A DNA stretch of 61,683 nt from Bacillota bacterium (lineage in GTDB: Bacteria; Bacillota; Sulfobacillia; Sulfobacillales; Sulfobacillaceae). A program made the position numbers and the translations under genes. The notes under the pieces were generated by a model that did not search any database, was not told where the DNA came from, and saw only the letters and a program-made list of their open reading frames with translations. Below, in pieces: positions 17,897 through 28,216 of the stretch; the stretch's first letter is position 1; every line of letters starts with the position of its first letter. The DNA lies in contig JAJZZP010000115.1 in NCBI GenBank assembly GCA_021797515.1, positions 1 through 61,683 of the forward strand. The letters run 5' to 3'.

Positions 17897-18892
17897 TTGC
17901 CTCTTTCCCAATGGGTGGTTACAGACAATCAGGCCTCATCGATAGTTGCCGGACGCGGCGATGAACACTTGAAAATGATAGAGCATGCGTTGTCTGTTAA
18001 GTTAACAGCACGCGGCAATGTGATTGCGATCCAGGGGTCCGACGAAGCACAGCGCGTGACTCGGGGAGTATTAGATTTGTTGGTAGAGTGGGCGGCATCC
18101 GGCCAGCCAGTTCGTCGTGACACGGTGGATACCGCGCTGTTAGCGGTGCGTGAGGGGAAAGAACGGCAATTTTTGCATCTATTAACCGAATCACTTTATA
18201 CGACCACACAAGGTCGTGTCATTAAACCCAAGACACTAGGCCAGCAAACCTACGTAGAGGCAATCCGGCACAATATGCTCGTGTTTGGAATTGGACCCGC
18301 AGGAACCGGAAAGACTTATATTGCGATGGCCATGGCGGTTCAGGCGTTAAAGGCGCATGAGGTGGAACGCATTATTTTGACTCGGCCTGCAGTAGAAGCG
18401 GGGGAGAAGCTGGGGTTTTTGCCCGGAGATCTGGAAAGCAAAGTGGATCCATATTTGCGTCCACTGTACGACGCCTTGTTTGAATTCTTAGGATCGGAAA
18501 TGGTGGATCGCTACCGTGAACGTCAACTCATCGAAATTGCCCCGCTCGCGTATATGCGGGGGCGGAGCTTAAACAATAGTTTTATTATTTTGGATGAAGC
18601 CCAAAATACCACGTACGAGCAGATGAAGATGTTTTTGACGCGCATCGGCTACGGATCCAAAATGGTGGTAACCGGTGATGTGACGCAAGTAGACCTAGGG
18701 CGCGGCCAACGTTCGGGACTGCACTCGGCAGCTCACATCGTCGAAGGCGTAAACGACGTGTCCGTGATACGTCTGGATTACCGGGATGTTGTCCGCCATC
18801 CTTTAGTGGCGCATATTATCGAAGCATTTCAACGGCACGAGGAGTATTTGCAGGAAGAGGAGGCCGATGAACACCATTCTGAAAGGCTCTAG
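17897..18892 (+). CDS. phoH: PhoH-family ATPase
   Basis: A 331-residue PhoH-like protein with the Walker A motif GPAGTGKT at about residues 133-140, Walker B IILDEAQN near 232, and the GDVTQVDL motif; an N-terminal KH-like RNA-binding segment precedes the ATPase. PhoH proteins are linked to RNA metabolism. I chose the TTG at 17897, which has AAAGGGGGA 5 nt upstream and gives the normal length; the frame is open to an ATG at 17840 inside yqfD. The end overlaps yqfF by 26 bp. Confidence 0.92.
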   Translation: MPLSQWVVTDNQASSIVAGRGDEHLKMIEHALSVKLTARGNVIAIQGSDEAQRVTRGVLDLLVEWAASGQPVRRDTVDTALLAVREGKERQFLHLLTESLYTTTQGRVIKPKTLGQQTYVEAIRHNMLVFGIGPAGTGKTYIAMAMAVQALKAHEVERIILTRPAVEAGEKLGFLPGDLESKVDPYLRPLYDALFEFLGSEMVDRYRERQLIEIAPLAYMRGRSLNNSFIILDEAQNTTYEQMKMFLTRIGYGSKMVVTGDVTQVDLGRGQRSGLHSAAHIVEGVNDVSVIRLDYRDVVRHPLVAHIIEAFQRHEEYLQEEEADEHHSERL

Positions 18893-21059
18893 GTGGTGGC
18901 GCGATTGGCGTAAGAAATCTAATGCAGACAGTACCTGGCAGGTGCGGCAACTAGCTATTGCCGCAGTGGTTTGGGTTTTTCTAACGGCAATTTTCACGAC
19001 TACGTTATTTGCCCAACGCGTTGACGTAACCGTCGGTGCTTTTGCTCCTCGCAATGTGTTTGCGCCTTATGGCGTGGTAGATTGGGGAGCTACTGCCAAA
19101 GCCAGACGACAGGCAGCAGCTGCAGTTCAGGAGGTATATACCACAAACGGCGCTGTTTTGCGCAATCAGAAACAAAAAGTACTCCGCGACTTTGCGGTAA
19201 TTGCGGCGTTGGCTCAAGATGATGCGGCCCCGTTGTCCCTTCGTGAAAATGCAGCAGCCCAGGCCTTGCCTATTGGCGTGCCGAATGCGATATGGGGTCA
19301 GGTGTTGTCGTTGCCTCCTACAGCGTTGGACCAGTTGCAACAGGATGCCACGGTGATTTTGGCATCGGTTTATAGCAATGGGGTGCGAGATAATGCGGTA
19401 GGGATCGGCGAAGCTAAGGGTTTTGTCTCTCAATTGGTTTCCCAGGAAGAGGATAACCCCGGATTTCGTTTGTTTTTGACTGATTTCACCCAGAGTTTGA
19501 TTGTACCCAACATGTTCCCGAATCAGGCCGATACGGTGGCACGCCGACAGGTTGCGATGAACCGGGTGCCCGAAGTAAAAATTCTTAAGGGAGAACAGAT
19601 CCTTCAGGCGGGGCAAGTGGTCACGGTTTCCGATATTAATGTTTTGCGCGAATTGGGGCTCTTAGATCAGGGCTTTGATCCCGGACCGATTTTGGGATCG
19701 GCATTGTTTTCTGGTGTGGCGGTGGCGTTAATGGCGGCATATTTGTGGGTGCTGAGGAGAAAACAGGCAGAGTCACAGTCGGTAGCTCTGATTACCGGTG
19801 TTGTTGTGATCGTGGCGGTGCTCGCAGCCGATACTCTATCCAGCTTGTCTGTCCTGGACTATCTCATTGTACCCACGGCAGCCATCATGGTTAGTGCTCT
19901 GGTGGATACCGGACTAGGCTTGGTTGTGGCGGGACTATTGTCTTTGGCTGTGGCCACCTTGATTGGCGCAGATTTAAATGTGGCATTGGTGTCTTTTTTT
20001 GGCGGCGTTGCCGGTGTTTTTGGAGTAGGACGCTTGTCTCAGCGCTATGATTTGATCCGAGCAGGGATTTTTGTCGGTGTGGTGAACCTCGCCACGTTGT
20101 TAGGGCTCGACGTCATGCAAGGAGCGGGCCTTCTTCAGAACCCGGTATGGCAGCAATTAATCTGGGCTCTTTTGGATGGCGTGTTTGCCGCGGTGCTGGC
20201 GATGGGATCAATTCCCCTATTGGAGGGCCCATTCGGCTTAATTACGGCTATGAAGCTAATAGAGTTGTCCAATCCTAACCAGCCGCTGTTGAGAAAATTG
20301 CAAGTGGAGGCACCGGGCACCTATTATCACAGCATTATGGTGGGGAACTTAGCAGAGGCCGGCACCGAGGCCGTGGGCGGCAATTCGCTCTTAGCGCGAG
20401 TCGGTGCCTACTATCATGATATCGGCAAGACTAAGCGCCCCTATTTTTTTGTGGACAATCAGTTCGGCGCGGAAAACCCTCATGATAAGCTGGCGGCGGA
20501 ATTGTCTGCCCTTATTATTTCTTCTCATGTTCGTGATGGAATCGAACTAGCCAGGGAACATCGGGTACCGGAGGCGATTGTCAATTTCATTCGGGAACAT
20601 CATGGGACCATGCTTATTAGCTTCTTTTACCAAAAGGCATTGCAGGCAGACACCGGTGACGGCGTTGTGGAAGCCGATTTCCGTTATGATGGACCTAAAC
20701 CTCAGAGCAAAGAAACGGCAATAGTAATGCTGGCGGATGCCAGTGAAGCCACGACTCGGACACTCAAACACCCGACACCTCAGGCCATTGAACAGGTCGT
20801 AAGAAAGATTATCAAAGATCGACTCGGCGATGGACAGTTGGATGAATCTAACCTTACCTTAAAGGAACTGGACGTGGTGGCTAAGACCTTTACCCGCGTG
20901 CTCACGGGAGCCTTCCATCAACGGATTGAATATCCGGAACAGGTTTTAAAAGAAATGGAGAGGAGCAAGAAGCGTGGAAATATGGGTGGAAAGTCACCCC
21001 GAAACATACGGCGCATTGGAGGAAACGGCCCGCCGAGCGGCCCAAACAGCGCTGGCTAG
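18867..21059 (+). CDS. yqfF: 7TM-HD membrane protein, c-di-AMP phosphodiesterase type (YqfF/PgpH)
   Basis: A 730-residue membrane protein. It has an N-terminal helix (about residues 30-48), a long extracytoplasmic 7TMR-HDED domain to about residue 275, seven transmembrane helices to about 475, and a cytoplasmic HD phosphohydrolase domain with H517/D518 in YYHDIGKTKRPYF and further His/Asp residues (HVRDGIE, REHHGT). PgpH-type proteins hydrolyse cyclic di-AMP. It overlaps phoH by 26 bp at the start and ybeY by 86 bp at the end. Confidence 0.93.
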   Translation: MNTILKGSRWWRDWRKKSNADSTWQVRQLAIAAVVWVFLTAIFTTTLFAQRVDVTVGAFAPRNVFAPYGVVDWGATAKARRQAAAAVQEVYTTNGAVLRNQKQKVLRDFAVIAALAQDDAAPLSLRENAAAQALPIGVPNAIWGQVLSLPPTALDQLQQDATVILASVYSNGVRDNAVGIGEAKGFVSQLVSQEEDNPGFRLFLTDFTQSLIVPNMFPNQADTVARRQVAMNRVPEVKILKGEQILQAGQVVTVSDINVLRELGLLDQGFDPGPILGSALFSGVAVALMAAYLWVLRRKQAESQSVALITGVVVIVAVLAADTLSSLSVLDYLIVPTAAIMVSALVDTGLGLVVAGLLSLAVATLIGADLNVALVSFFGGVAGVFGVGRLSQRYDLIRAGIFVGVVNLATLLGLDVMQGAGLLQNPVWQQLIWALLDGVFAAVLAMGSIPLLEGPFGLITAMKLIELSNPNQPLLRKLQVEAPGTYYHSIMVGNLAEAGTEAVGGNSLLARVGAYYHDIGKTKRPYFFVDNQFGAENPHDKLAAELSALIISSHVRDGIELAREHRVPEAIVNFIREHHGTMLISFFYQKALQADTGDGVVEADFRYDGPKPQSKETAIVMLADASEATTRTLKHPTPQAIEQVVRKIIKDRLGDGQLDESNLTLKELDVVAKTFTRVLTGAFHQRIEYPEQVLKEMERSKKRGNMGGKSPRNIRRIGGNGPPSGPNSAG

Positions 21060-21426
21060 TTTGCCTGGTTTGGAAAACGCGGAGGTTGCCATTCGTCTCA
21101 CCAATGACGAGGAAGTGCATCAGTTGAATCGGCAATACCGGGGCATTGACCGCACGACGGATGTGCTCTCCTTTGCTCAACGCGAAGGAGAGTTTGCTGA
21201 TCCCGAGGACCTAATGCTTGGCGATTTGGTGATTTCGGTCGATCGGGCGCGATCACAGGCTGAGGACTATGGGCACAGCGTTGACCGGGAAATATCATTT
21301 CTCACCGTACATGGGATATTGCATTTGTTGGGATGGGATCATCAAACTCCCGCAGATGAAGCGCGCATGATGGCAAAAACTGAGGGAATTTTGGCCGGCT
21401 TGGGATTGACCCGTGAAGCGCGCTAA
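20974..21426 (+). CDS. ybeY: Endoribonuclease YbeY (rRNA maturation factor)
   Basis: A 150-residue YbeY with the zinc-binding motif H113-x3-H117-x5-H123 in HGILHLLGWDH and the YRGIDRTTDVLSFAQ signature. It is a metal-dependent RNase for 16S rRNA 3'-end maturation and ribosome quality control. The GTG start at 20974 gives the usual MEIWVE-type N-terminus and has GGAGAGG upstream; this makes an 86-bp overlap with the end of yqfF, which is long. The stop overlaps dgkA by 14 bp. Confidence 0.95.
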   Translation: MEIWVESHPETYGALEETARRAAQTALASLPGLENAEVAIRLTNDEEVHQLNRQYRGIDRTTDVLSFAQREGEFADPEDLMLGDLVISVDRARSQAEDYGHSVDREISFLTVHGILHLLGWDHQTPADEARMMAKTEGILAGLGLTREAR

Positions 21427-21907
21427 AAACCTTCGCGAGTCCTTTCTCTTCGCGTTTCATGGGTTGGTTTATGCCCTGGAAACTCAGCGTAATATGCGCT
21501 TGCACTTGTTTTCGGCGACGCTGGTAATGGGCTTGGGGTGGCTTTTAGAATTGCCCCGTCGAGAGTTTATCGCTGTGCTGACGGCGATTATGGTGGTGAT
21601 GGTGGCTGAGATGGTGAATACGGCTATTGAGGCTGCGGTGGATTTGGCGAGCCCTGACCTGCACCCTTTGGCCCAAACCGCAAAAGATGTGGCGGCAGGT
21701 GCCGTGTTGTTGGCAGCCATTGGCGCCGCCCTCTTGGGGGTGTGGGTATTTCTTCCTCGATTGGGCAAGATTGGGCAAGACTTTATGGTACGATGGAATC
21801 ATACCCCTAGCGCAACAGTGGCGGTTTTGTTAGTGTTAATCGCAGTGTTGGGATTAGTGGTGTGGATCCCGAAATCGCAGCGCGGTAGGCAAAGGAGGCC
21901 CGAATAG
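21413..21907 (+). CDS. dgkA: Diacylglycerol/undecaprenol kinase (DgkA family)
   Basis: A 164-residue integral membrane kinase with NMRLHLF early and the catalytic motif EMVNTAIEAAVDL starting at about residue 66, followed by HPLAQTAKDVAAGAVLL. In Gram-positives this family phosphorylates undecaprenol. The usual three-helix core ends near residue 125; the extra hydrophobic helix at about 137-153 and basic tail make it longer than most. GTG start, overlapping ybeY. Confidence 0.92.
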   Translation: MKRAKNLRESFLFAFHGLVYALETQRNMRLHLFSATLVMGLGWLLELPRREFIAVLTAIMVVMVAEMVNTAIEAAVDLASPDLHPLAQTAKDVAAGAVLLAAIGAALLGVWVFLPRLGKIGQDFMVRWNHTPSATVAVLLVLIAVLGLVVWIPKSQRGRQRRPE

Positions 21908-21912
21908 AACCG

Positions 21913-23181
21913 GTGAAGGACATCCCTTGGGGTCCCATTATTTTTTTAGTTATCATGGTGGGCATGTCTGCATTATATTCAATGGCCGAAACTGCCATGA
22001 TGGCGTTATCCCGGGGCAAGGTTCGGCAGTTAGCGGAAGAAGGCGTAAGCAAGGCTTTCTGGCTGGAGCGGCTGATTCGTGAGCCCAATCGGTTGCTAAG
22101 CACGGTATTGGTGGGAAATAATCTAACCAATATTGTCGCGTCGACGGTTGCCGCAGGGTTGTTTATTTCTTATTTCGGCGGTAGTGGCATAACCATTTCC
22201 ACTATTGTCATGACACTGATCATCCTTTTGATTGCGGAAATTACTCCCAAGACGTTTGCTGCGCATAATCCCGAGAGAGTGGCATTGCGGTTAGCGCCAT
22301 TTTTGGAAGTGTCCGCCCGAATTTTTTACCCTATAGTTCGGGTTCTAACCTGGATTGGGGTGGGCTTCATTCGACTCCTGGGCGGGCGCGCCGAAGGTGG
22401 CCGAATTATAACCGAAGACGAGATTCGCACCATGGTTGAGGTTGGCGAGGAAGAAGGATTGTTAGAAGCCGAAGAGCGCGAGATGATTCAAGGCATTTTC
22501 GACTTGGGGGACACGGTGGTGCGTGAAGTGATGGTGCCGCGAATCGATGTTCAAGCGTTGCCTGCTACAGCCACGTTGGGAGAGGCCTGGGATTCGGTCA
22601 TCCAATGGGGTCATTCTCGGTTGCCAGTCTACCGCGTCACCATAGATGATGTTATTGGAGTGATCTATGCCAGGGACATACTCCTCTACATTAAAGAACG
22701 TCCCCATGAGACCCCGATTCAAGATTTGGTGAGGCCCGTCCAATATGTTCCGGAAACCAAGAAAGTGGACGAGTTGCTCGCCGATTTTCGCCGTCTCCGG
22801 AGCCATATTGCGGTGGTGTTGGACGAATACGGGGGGACCGCGGGAATTGTGACTATAGAGGATTTGCTTGAGGAAATTGTGGGTGAGATTCAGGATGAGT
22901 ACGACACTGAAGAGGTCGCCATCCGTCGAATCGATGAAAACACCATTGATGTTGAGGGCCTGGCCTCATTGGATGAAATCAATGAATTGTTTGATGTGGA
23001 TTTGCCCCATGAAGATTTTGATACGGTCGGTGGACTCATTTTACATTTGTTAGGTCGGGCGCCGGTGGAAGCCGAAATAGTCACGTTAGATGGGTTGGAG
23101 TTTACAGTGACCAAGGTTACCGGACGGCGTGTGACCCGTGTCTTAATTCGGCGCTTGGTACCTAACGACAGCCCGTCATAA
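21913..23181 (+). CDS. CNNM/CorC-HlyC family membrane protein with CBS domains
   Basis: A 422-residue protein with the usual three parts. A DUF21 (CNNM) membrane domain covers residues 1 to about 190 with four hydrophobic segments and NNLTNIVAS. Paired CBS domains follow at about 205-325 (MVPRIDVQALP, GHSRLPVYR, HIAVVLDEYGGTAGIVTIEDLLEEIVGEIQDEYD), and a C-terminal CorC_HlyC domain at about 335-415. The family is linked to magnesium or cobalt export. GTG start with AAAGGAGG upstream. It lies between dgkA and cdd, a frequent Firmicute order. Confidence 0.92.
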   Translation: MKDIPWGPIIFLVIMVGMSALYSMAETAMMALSRGKVRQLAEEGVSKAFWLERLIREPNRLLSTVLVGNNLTNIVASTVAAGLFISYFGGSGITISTIVMTLIILLIAEITPKTFAAHNPERVALRLAPFLEVSARIFYPIVRVLTWIGVGFIRLLGGRAEGGRIITEDEIRTMVEVGEEEGLLEAEEREMIQGIFDLGDTVVREVMVPRIDVQALPATATLGEAWDSVIQWGHSRLPVYRVTIDDVIGVIYARDILLYIKERPHETPIQDLVRPVQYVPETKKVDELLADFRRLRSHIAVVLDEYGGTAGIVTIEDLLEEIVGEIQDEYDTEEVAIRRIDENTIDVEGLASLDEINELFDVDLPHEDFDTVGGLILHLLGRAPVEAEIVTLDGLEFTVTKVTGRRVTRVLIRRLVPNDSPS

Positions 23182-23234
23182 TCAAAGTGGTCCTGGCAAA
23201 GCTAGGGGCATTAAAGCATTTTTAAGGAGCTAAA

Positions 23235-23633
23235 TTGAAGATGGATAGGAAAACGTTGATTGAAGCGGCTTTTGCAGCGCGAAAACAGTCTTATAGCCCT
23301 TATTCGCACTTTGCGGTGGGGGCAGCGCTATGGTGCGATGACGGCACCATTGTTACCGGTTGTAATGTCGAAAATGGCAGTTATCCCGTCAGTTTGTGTG
23401 CGGAACGGGCAGCGGTAGCCACAGCGGTGGGCATGGGCCACCGCAAGTTTCTGGCGGTGGCTGTCGTGGCAGGAAACCGTCCGGTTACCCCGTGCGGTGC
23501 GTGCCGTCAAGTACTTAGTGAATTTGGTGACATGGTGGTGATTTGCGCTGCGGCTTCGGATTTAGCAACAACAGCGGAGTATGTTCTTTCCCAACTCTTG
23601 CCCCAAAGCTTTGATTTGGAGGCATCCAGGTGA
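23235..23633 (+). CDS. cdd: Cytidine deaminase
   Basis: A 132-residue homotetrameric-type cytidine deaminase that converts cytidine to uridine. C55-A-E57 (CAERAAV) and C87-G-A-C90 (PCGACRQ) provide the zinc ligands and catalytic Glu. AAGGAGC lies 5 nt before a TTG at 23235 and 11 nt before an in-frame ATG at 23241, so the protein may be two residues shorter. Salvaged uridine could feed the uracil pathway encoded further right, though the genes are far apart. The stop overlaps the GTG of era. Confidence 0.95.
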   Translation: MKMDRKTLIEAAFAARKQSYSPYSHFAVGAALWCDDGTIVTGCNVENGSYPVSLCAERAAVATAVGMGHRKFLAVAVVAGNRPVTPCGACRQVLSEFGDMVVICAAASDLATTAEYVLSQLLPQSFDLEASR

Positions 23634-24523
23634 GCTATCGTTCTGGGTTTGTGGCATTAGTAGGTCGGCCCAACGTGGGCAAATCGACACTGTTAAATGC
23701 GTTACTGGACCGTAAAATTGCAATTACCGCGGCGAAGCCGCAGACAACACGAAATCGTATCCAGGGAATATTGCATCGGGAGAATGTTCAGCTGATTCTG
23801 GTGGATACTCCAGGAGTCCACAAGGCGCACAATCTGTTGGGACACCGGATGGTAAAAACGTCCAAGAGAGCAGTCGAGGATGTCAATCTGATTTGGCATA
23901 TTGTGGATATTTCTAAACCCCCGCGAGAAGAAGATCAGTGGGTGGCTGATATGTGTCAAAAAACTGGAATTCCGACCTGGCTGGTTGGCAACAAAAGCGA
24001 CTTGGTACTCCATGTTGCCGGACGGGAGGTCCCTTATTTGGCGTTGATGGATTATTGTGGCACGTTTATCGTATCCGCCGTTAAAGAAATAGGGATTCAA
24101 CCCCTCATTGATCAGGCCCTGGCCATGTTGCCGGAAGGAGACCCGTATTTTCCCCCGGACATGGTCACGGATCAGACAGAAGATTTTTACATTGGAGAAA
24201 TTATTCGTGAAAAGGTCTTGGAATTGACCCAAGATGAAATTCCGCACTCCCTTGCCGTGGTGGTAGACGAAAAAGCCGAACGCCCTCGGCAAGTCATGTA
24301 CATTCGTGCTACGTTGTTTGTGGAGCGGGCAACCCAGAAGGCCATTATCATTGGCCAGCATGGGCAGATGTTGAGACAAATCGGGCAGGAATCGCGAAGG
24401 GAATTGGAGACATATTACGACCGCCGAGTTTTCTTGGATTTGTGGATAAAAATTCGGCCCCATTGGCGGGGTCAGGACCAATGGTTATCGCGACTTGGGT
24501 ATCAAGATCCGGAGAAGACGTAA
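23630..24523 (+). CDS. era: GTPase Era
   Basis: A 297-residue Era: G1 GRPNVGKST at residues 12-20, G3 DTPG near 61-64, G4 NKSD near 122-125, and a C-terminal KH domain for 16S rRNA (IIIGQHGQMLRQIGQESRRELE). It assists 30S assembly. GTG start with GTGA overlap with cdd. The next gene, recO, begins right after its stop codon. Confidence 0.97.
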   Translation: MSYRSGFVALVGRPNVGKSTLLNALLDRKIAITAAKPQTTRNRIQGILHRENVQLILVDTPGVHKAHNLLGHRMVKTSKRAVEDVNLIWHIVDISKPPREEDQWVADMCQKTGIPTWLVGNKSDLVLHVAGREVPYLALMDYCGTFIVSAVKEIGIQPLIDQALAMLPEGDPYFPPDMVTDQTEDFYIGEIIREKVLELTQDEIPHSLAVVVDEKAERPRQVMYIRATLFVERATQKAIIIGQHGQMLRQIGQESRRELETYYDRRVFLDLWIKIRPHWRGQDQWLSRLGYQDPEKT

Positions 24524-25288
24524 GTGGCCCAATATCAAGAGGCGGCGATTGTGCTGAAGTCCAGGCCCTACCGAGAAGCGGATAGCCTCCTAACAATATT
24601 TGGACAGACGCATGGGAAAACCGGTGCCGTTGCCAAAGGTGTGCGCAAGCCCAAAAGCAAACTTCAGGCAGGATTATATCCATTGTCCTACACCATGCTT
24701 CAACTATACCAGGGCAGATCGTCCTTGGCGACGGTCGTCGGCGCGGAACTAGTGCAAGGGTTTGGCAAGATGCGCAACGATCTGGGCGCTCTCAGTTGGG
24801 GCATGTTTTTGGCAGATGTGGTGGACGCCCTGTGGACAGATCATGATGCCTCATCCCAAACCTTTCAGTGGCTCGTGGTTGGGTTGGATGCCTTAAATCA
24901 GGGGCGGTCACCCGCCACCGTGGGGATGACAATTGCGTGGCGCTGTTTAGAGTTGGCAGGATATTCACCAGGGTGGGATGCATGTGCCATCTGTGAGCAG
25001 TCTACAGAGCGGCAAGGTCCCGTGGGCTTGTTGCTTGACCAAGGACAAGCACTTTGCTCCAATTGTCACGTAGGGCATGAAACCTTTAAAATTTCTTTAG
25101 GTAGTTTGAAAACTTGGCGCCAATGGATGCAGTTGGACTCCTCCCGAATTGGGGCTGTAGAAGCCCATGGCCTTGTGTATCGCGAGCTTTTTGAAGTTCT
25201 TAGTCGATATTTTGAGGTGCAAATAGGACGCAGACCACGGTCCCTAGAGTTTTTGGAAAGTTTGGCAGTTTTGCCAGATCGCGAATAG
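24524..25288 (+). CDS. recO: DNA repair protein RecO
   Basis: A 254-residue RecO with the N-terminal OB fold ([27 protein letters not shown]), then [19 protein letters not shown], and a zinc site made by C154/C157 and C178/C181. It loads RecA with RecF and RecR on SSB-coated DNA. It starts at a GTG directly after the era stop, and family length is normal. Confidence 0.95.
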   Translation: MAQYQEAAIVLKSRPYREADSLLTIFGQTHGKTGAVAKGVRKPKSKLQAGLYPLSYTMLQLYQGRSSLATVVGAELVQGFGKMRNDLGALSWGMFLADVVDALWTDHDASSQTFQWLVVGLDALNQGRSPATVGMTIAWRCLELAGYSPGWDACAICEQSTERQGPVGLLLDQGQALCSNCHVGHETFKISLGSLKTWRQWMQLDSSRIGAVEAHGLVYRELFEVLSRYFEVQIGRRPRSLEFLESLAVLPDRE

Positions 25289-25301
25289 GAGTGGCCTTTT
25301 G

Positions 25302-26168
25302 ATGACAACATTGCAGGATATTGTGTCGATGCTAAAAGAATATTGGAAGCAGACAGGCGTATTAATTGCGGAACCTTACGATTTGGAAATGGGTGCCGGA
25401 ACCATGAACCCGCTGACATTTTTTCGGGCCTTGGGGCCTAATCCGTGGAAAGTCGGCTATGTGCAGCCATCCCGACGTCCTGTGGATGCACGGTATGGTG
25501 AAAATCCTAATCGAGTATACCAGCACCACCAATTTCAAGTGTTATTGAAACCGGCGCCTGATGATGTGGTGGAGCTTTATCTAAAAAGCCTGGAAGCACT
25601 GGGAATTCATCGTCGCGAACACGACATCCGGTTGGTGGAAGACAATTGGGAAGCCCCCAGTATCGGGGCTTGGGGACTCGGGTGGGAAGTGTGGCTCGAT
25701 GGGATGGAGATCAGCCAGTTTACCTACTTTCAGCAAATGGGGGGATTTGAGTGCCGTCCGGTCTCGGCAGAGTTAACCTATGGATTGGAGCGACTCACCA
25801 GTTACCTTGCCAACTTGGATGACATTTGGTCGATTGAATGGGCACCGGGCGTGTCGTACCGGGAATTATTCCAACGCGTCGAATGGGAACAGGCCACGTA
25901 TAGTTTTGAAATGTCTGACCCTAAGTTGTTACTTGAACTGTTTAACCAATATGAATTGGAGGCCGGGCGTTTGTTGCGTCAAGGCGTACTAAGGCCGGGC
26001 TACGAATTTTTGGTCAAAGCATCCCATGTGTTTAATACCTTGGACGCACGCGGTGTGATTTCGGTCACTGAACGTCAAGCCTACATTGGGCGTCAACGCA
26101 AACTCGCGCATCTTGCTGCAGAAGTCTATTTGGACCAAATATCGCCGTCGGAGGTAGCGTCGTCATGA
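25302..26168 (+). CDS. glyQ: Glycyl-tRNA synthetase alpha subunit
   Basis: A 288-residue alpha subunit of the bacterial (alpha2beta2) glycyl-tRNA synthetase, carrying the class II catalytic core ([55 protein letters not shown]). AGGAG lies upstream; a TTG immediately precedes the chosen ATG. No T-box leader is visible, since the gene sits 13 nt behind recO within the operon. Its stop overlaps the ATG of glyS. Confidence 0.97.
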   Translation: MTTLQDIVSMLKEYWKQTGVLIAEPYDLEMGAGTMNPLTFFRALGPNPWKVGYVQPSRRPVDARYGENPNRVYQHHQFQVLLKPAPDDVVELYLKSLEALGIHRREHDIRLVEDNWEAPSIGAWGLGWEVWLDGMEISQFTYFQQMGGFECRPVSAELTYGLERLTSYLANLDDIWSIEWAPGVSYRELFQRVEWEQATYSFEMSDPKLLLELFNQYELEAGRLLRQGVLRPGYEFLVKASHVFNTLDARGVISVTERQAYIGRQRKLAHLAAEVYLDQISPSEVASS

Positions 26169-28213
26169 TTGCAGTCCGTTTACTCGTGGAGATTGGGGTG
26201 GAGGAGATGCCTAGCCAGTACGTGCTGCCGATACTGGAGTCTTTGACCCAAGGGGTGTCCCACGGATTGGTCGAGTCTCGGTTGTATCACGAACCGTTGT
26301 CGTCTAACGCTACGCCACGACGCTTAGTCTTATCGGGGACGGTGCTGGCGCGGCAGACACCCAAGCAAACCGTGATAAAAGGCCCACTCTTAAGCGTAGC
26401 GTACGATAGCGAAGGACGGCATACTCCTGCATTGGCGGGATTCTGCCGTCGTGTCGGTCTAGATCCCAGTGAACTGCACAACATTGAAGACAATGGCAAA
26501 CTCTATCTGGCTGCCACCGTATCGGAATCCGTGCAAGCAGCCAATACCATTTTGCCCGGGGTGCTTTCGCAAGCCTTTCAGGCTCTGCCTTTGTCGCGCA
26601 GCATGCGCTGGGGTCTCAGCGATTACCGCTTTATCCGACCGGTTCGTTGGCTGGCGCTGTGGATTGGCGATGAATTGGCGCCCTTGACGTTGGCGGGGGT
26701 GTCCAGTCAGGCGATCACCTATGGAAACCGAACGGATCACCCTGAAGCCTTGCCTTATAACGATCCCGACCAATATTGGTCGTGTTTGGAAGAAGGGCAT
26801 GTGATTTTGCCTTTTGAAACGCGTAAACAGCAGATTGTGGAACAAGGTCAGCAGTTGGCCCAAAAAAACGGCGGGCGCGTTGACTGGGACCCGGAATTGT
26901 TAGCAGAGGTCTCCAATTTAGTGGAATGGCCCACCCCGTTTTTGGGATCGTTTGACGCGAAATATCTTTCGATACCGGCTCCGGTGTTGGTGACTTCGAT
27001 GAAAGTGCACCAGCGATATTTCCCCCTTTACGACCATTGGGGCAAGTTGCTTCCGGCGTTTATCGGGGTTCGCAACGGCATCGGCGACCGTCTCGATTTG
27101 GTTGTCAGAGGCAATCAAAAAGTGTTGCGGGCGCGTTTGGCCGATGCCCAATATTTTTTCAATCTGGATCGTACCGCGCCACTATCCGATCATTTGCCGG
27201 CATTAAAGCAGGTGATATTCCATGCCAAAATGGGAACTTATGGCGAAAAGCTGGAACGGATGCATAGGGTATGGCATGAAACTCAGAGTTGGTGGGATCT
27301 GGATCCCGCTGAAGCAGCAGTGGCAGATCAAGTGATTGATCTCTACAAGACAGATTTGCTGACCCATGTGGTCCAAGAATTTCCTGAGTTAGAGGGTGAG
27401 ATGGGGGCGATTTACGCCCGTTTGGAGGGTAAATCACCACTGGTAGCCGAGGCCATAGGCGAACAATATCGTCCCAAATCACCTACTGATGGTATTCCCA
27501 CAACCCGACTGGGCCAATGGCTGGTATTGATGGATCGTGTTGATACATTGGTTTTAGCGTATGCTGCTGGATTGAAACCCAGCGGGTCGGAAGATCCTTT
27601 TGCACTGCGGCGGGCTGCCTTGGCAGTGGGCCGGGTGGTCAGTGAAGTGGATGCCAGTCTCTTGAGAAATCGTACGGTACGTGAAATGATCAAGAAGGCG
27701 GCACGCTTGCACCAGATTTCGGACACCGTTGTTGACGACGTATACGAATTGATAGTGCAGCGCCTAACCAACTACTTGCAGTCGGAATTTTCGAGTTCGT
27801 TAGTCCAGGCTGCGTTAAGGGCTCCCCAGCCATGGAACCGCCTGCGCGATCGGATTCGCTGGATGATAGGGTTAACCCAGGACGAAGCCTGGGGCTCCGT
27901 GGCACAAGCCTTTAAGCGTGCCCATCGAGTATTGCTGGCGGATTGGGGCGAACTTGTACCTGTGGAGTTGGTGGATCTTGGGGAACCTGCGGAAAGAAAT
28001 CTTTGGTTGGCAGTAAAGGATTTGGAATCAGAAAATTTGTCGCCTGAAGCCTGGTGGATCGCTGCTAAGGAAGTGGCGGTTGCCGTTCACGCCGTATTTG
28101 ATCAAGTTCTGGTCATGGATCCTGATGCCGTGGTGAAACAAAGGCGTCTATCCCTGTTGCAGAGCGCTCATCAAGGACTCGGTCGATACTTTGAGTTAAG
28201 TGTGGTGGAATAG
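26165..28213 (+). CDS. glyS: Glycyl-tRNA synthetase beta subunit
   Basis: A 682-residue beta subunit of normal size. It has the opening [15 protein letters not shown], the [18 protein letters not shown] and [15 protein letters not shown] segments, an HD-like middle ([14 protein letters not shown]), and the C-terminal anticodon-binding domain ending [22 protein letters not shown]. It recognises tRNA-Gly and completes the enzyme with GlyQ. ATGA overlap with glyQ ensures balanced expression. Confidence 0.97.
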   Translation: MIAVRLLVEIGVEEMPSQYVLPILESLTQGVSHGLVESRLYHEPLSSNATPRRLVLSGTVLARQTPKQTVIKGPLLSVAYDSEGRHTPALAGFCRRVGLDPSELHNIEDNGKLYLAATVSESVQAANTILPGVLSQAFQALPLSRSMRWGLSDYRFIRPVRWLALWIGDELAPLTLAGVSSQAITYGNRTDHPEALPYNDPDQYWSCLEEGHVILPFETRKQQIVEQGQQLAQKNGGRVDWDPELLAEVSNLVEWPTPFLGSFDAKYLSIPAPVLVTSMKVHQRYFPLYDHWGKLLPAFIGVRNGIGDRLDLVVRGNQKVLRARLADAQYFFNLDRTAPLSDHLPALKQVIFHAKMGTYGEKLERMHRVWHETQSWWDLDPAEAAVADQVIDLYKTDLLTHVVQEFPELEGEMGAIYARLEGKSPLVAEAIGEQYRPKSPTDGIPTTRLGQWLVLMDRVDTLVLAYAAGLKPSGSEDPFALRRAALAVGRVVSEVDASLLRNRTVREMIKKAARLHQISDTVVDDVYELIVQRLTNYLQSEFSSSLVQAALRAPQPWNRLRDRIRWMIGLTQDEAWGSVAQAFKRAHRVLLADWGELVPVELVDLGEPAERNLWLAVKDLESENLSPEAWWIAAKEVAVAVHAVFDQVLVMDPDAVVKQRRLSLLQSAHQGLGRYFELSVVE

Positions 28214-28216
28214 CTA

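Noticed and set aside
19005..19616. 203-codon minus-strand open frame
   Set aside because: Antisense to the extracytoplasmic domain of yqfF; the composition is that of a mirrored frame.
23702..24481. 259-codon minus-strand open frame
   Set aside because: Entirely antisense to era, which has all GTPase and KH motifs; no ribosome site.
25289..25301. T-box riboswitch before glyQS
   Set aside because: Only 13 nt separate recO and glyQ; there is no room for a T-box leader.
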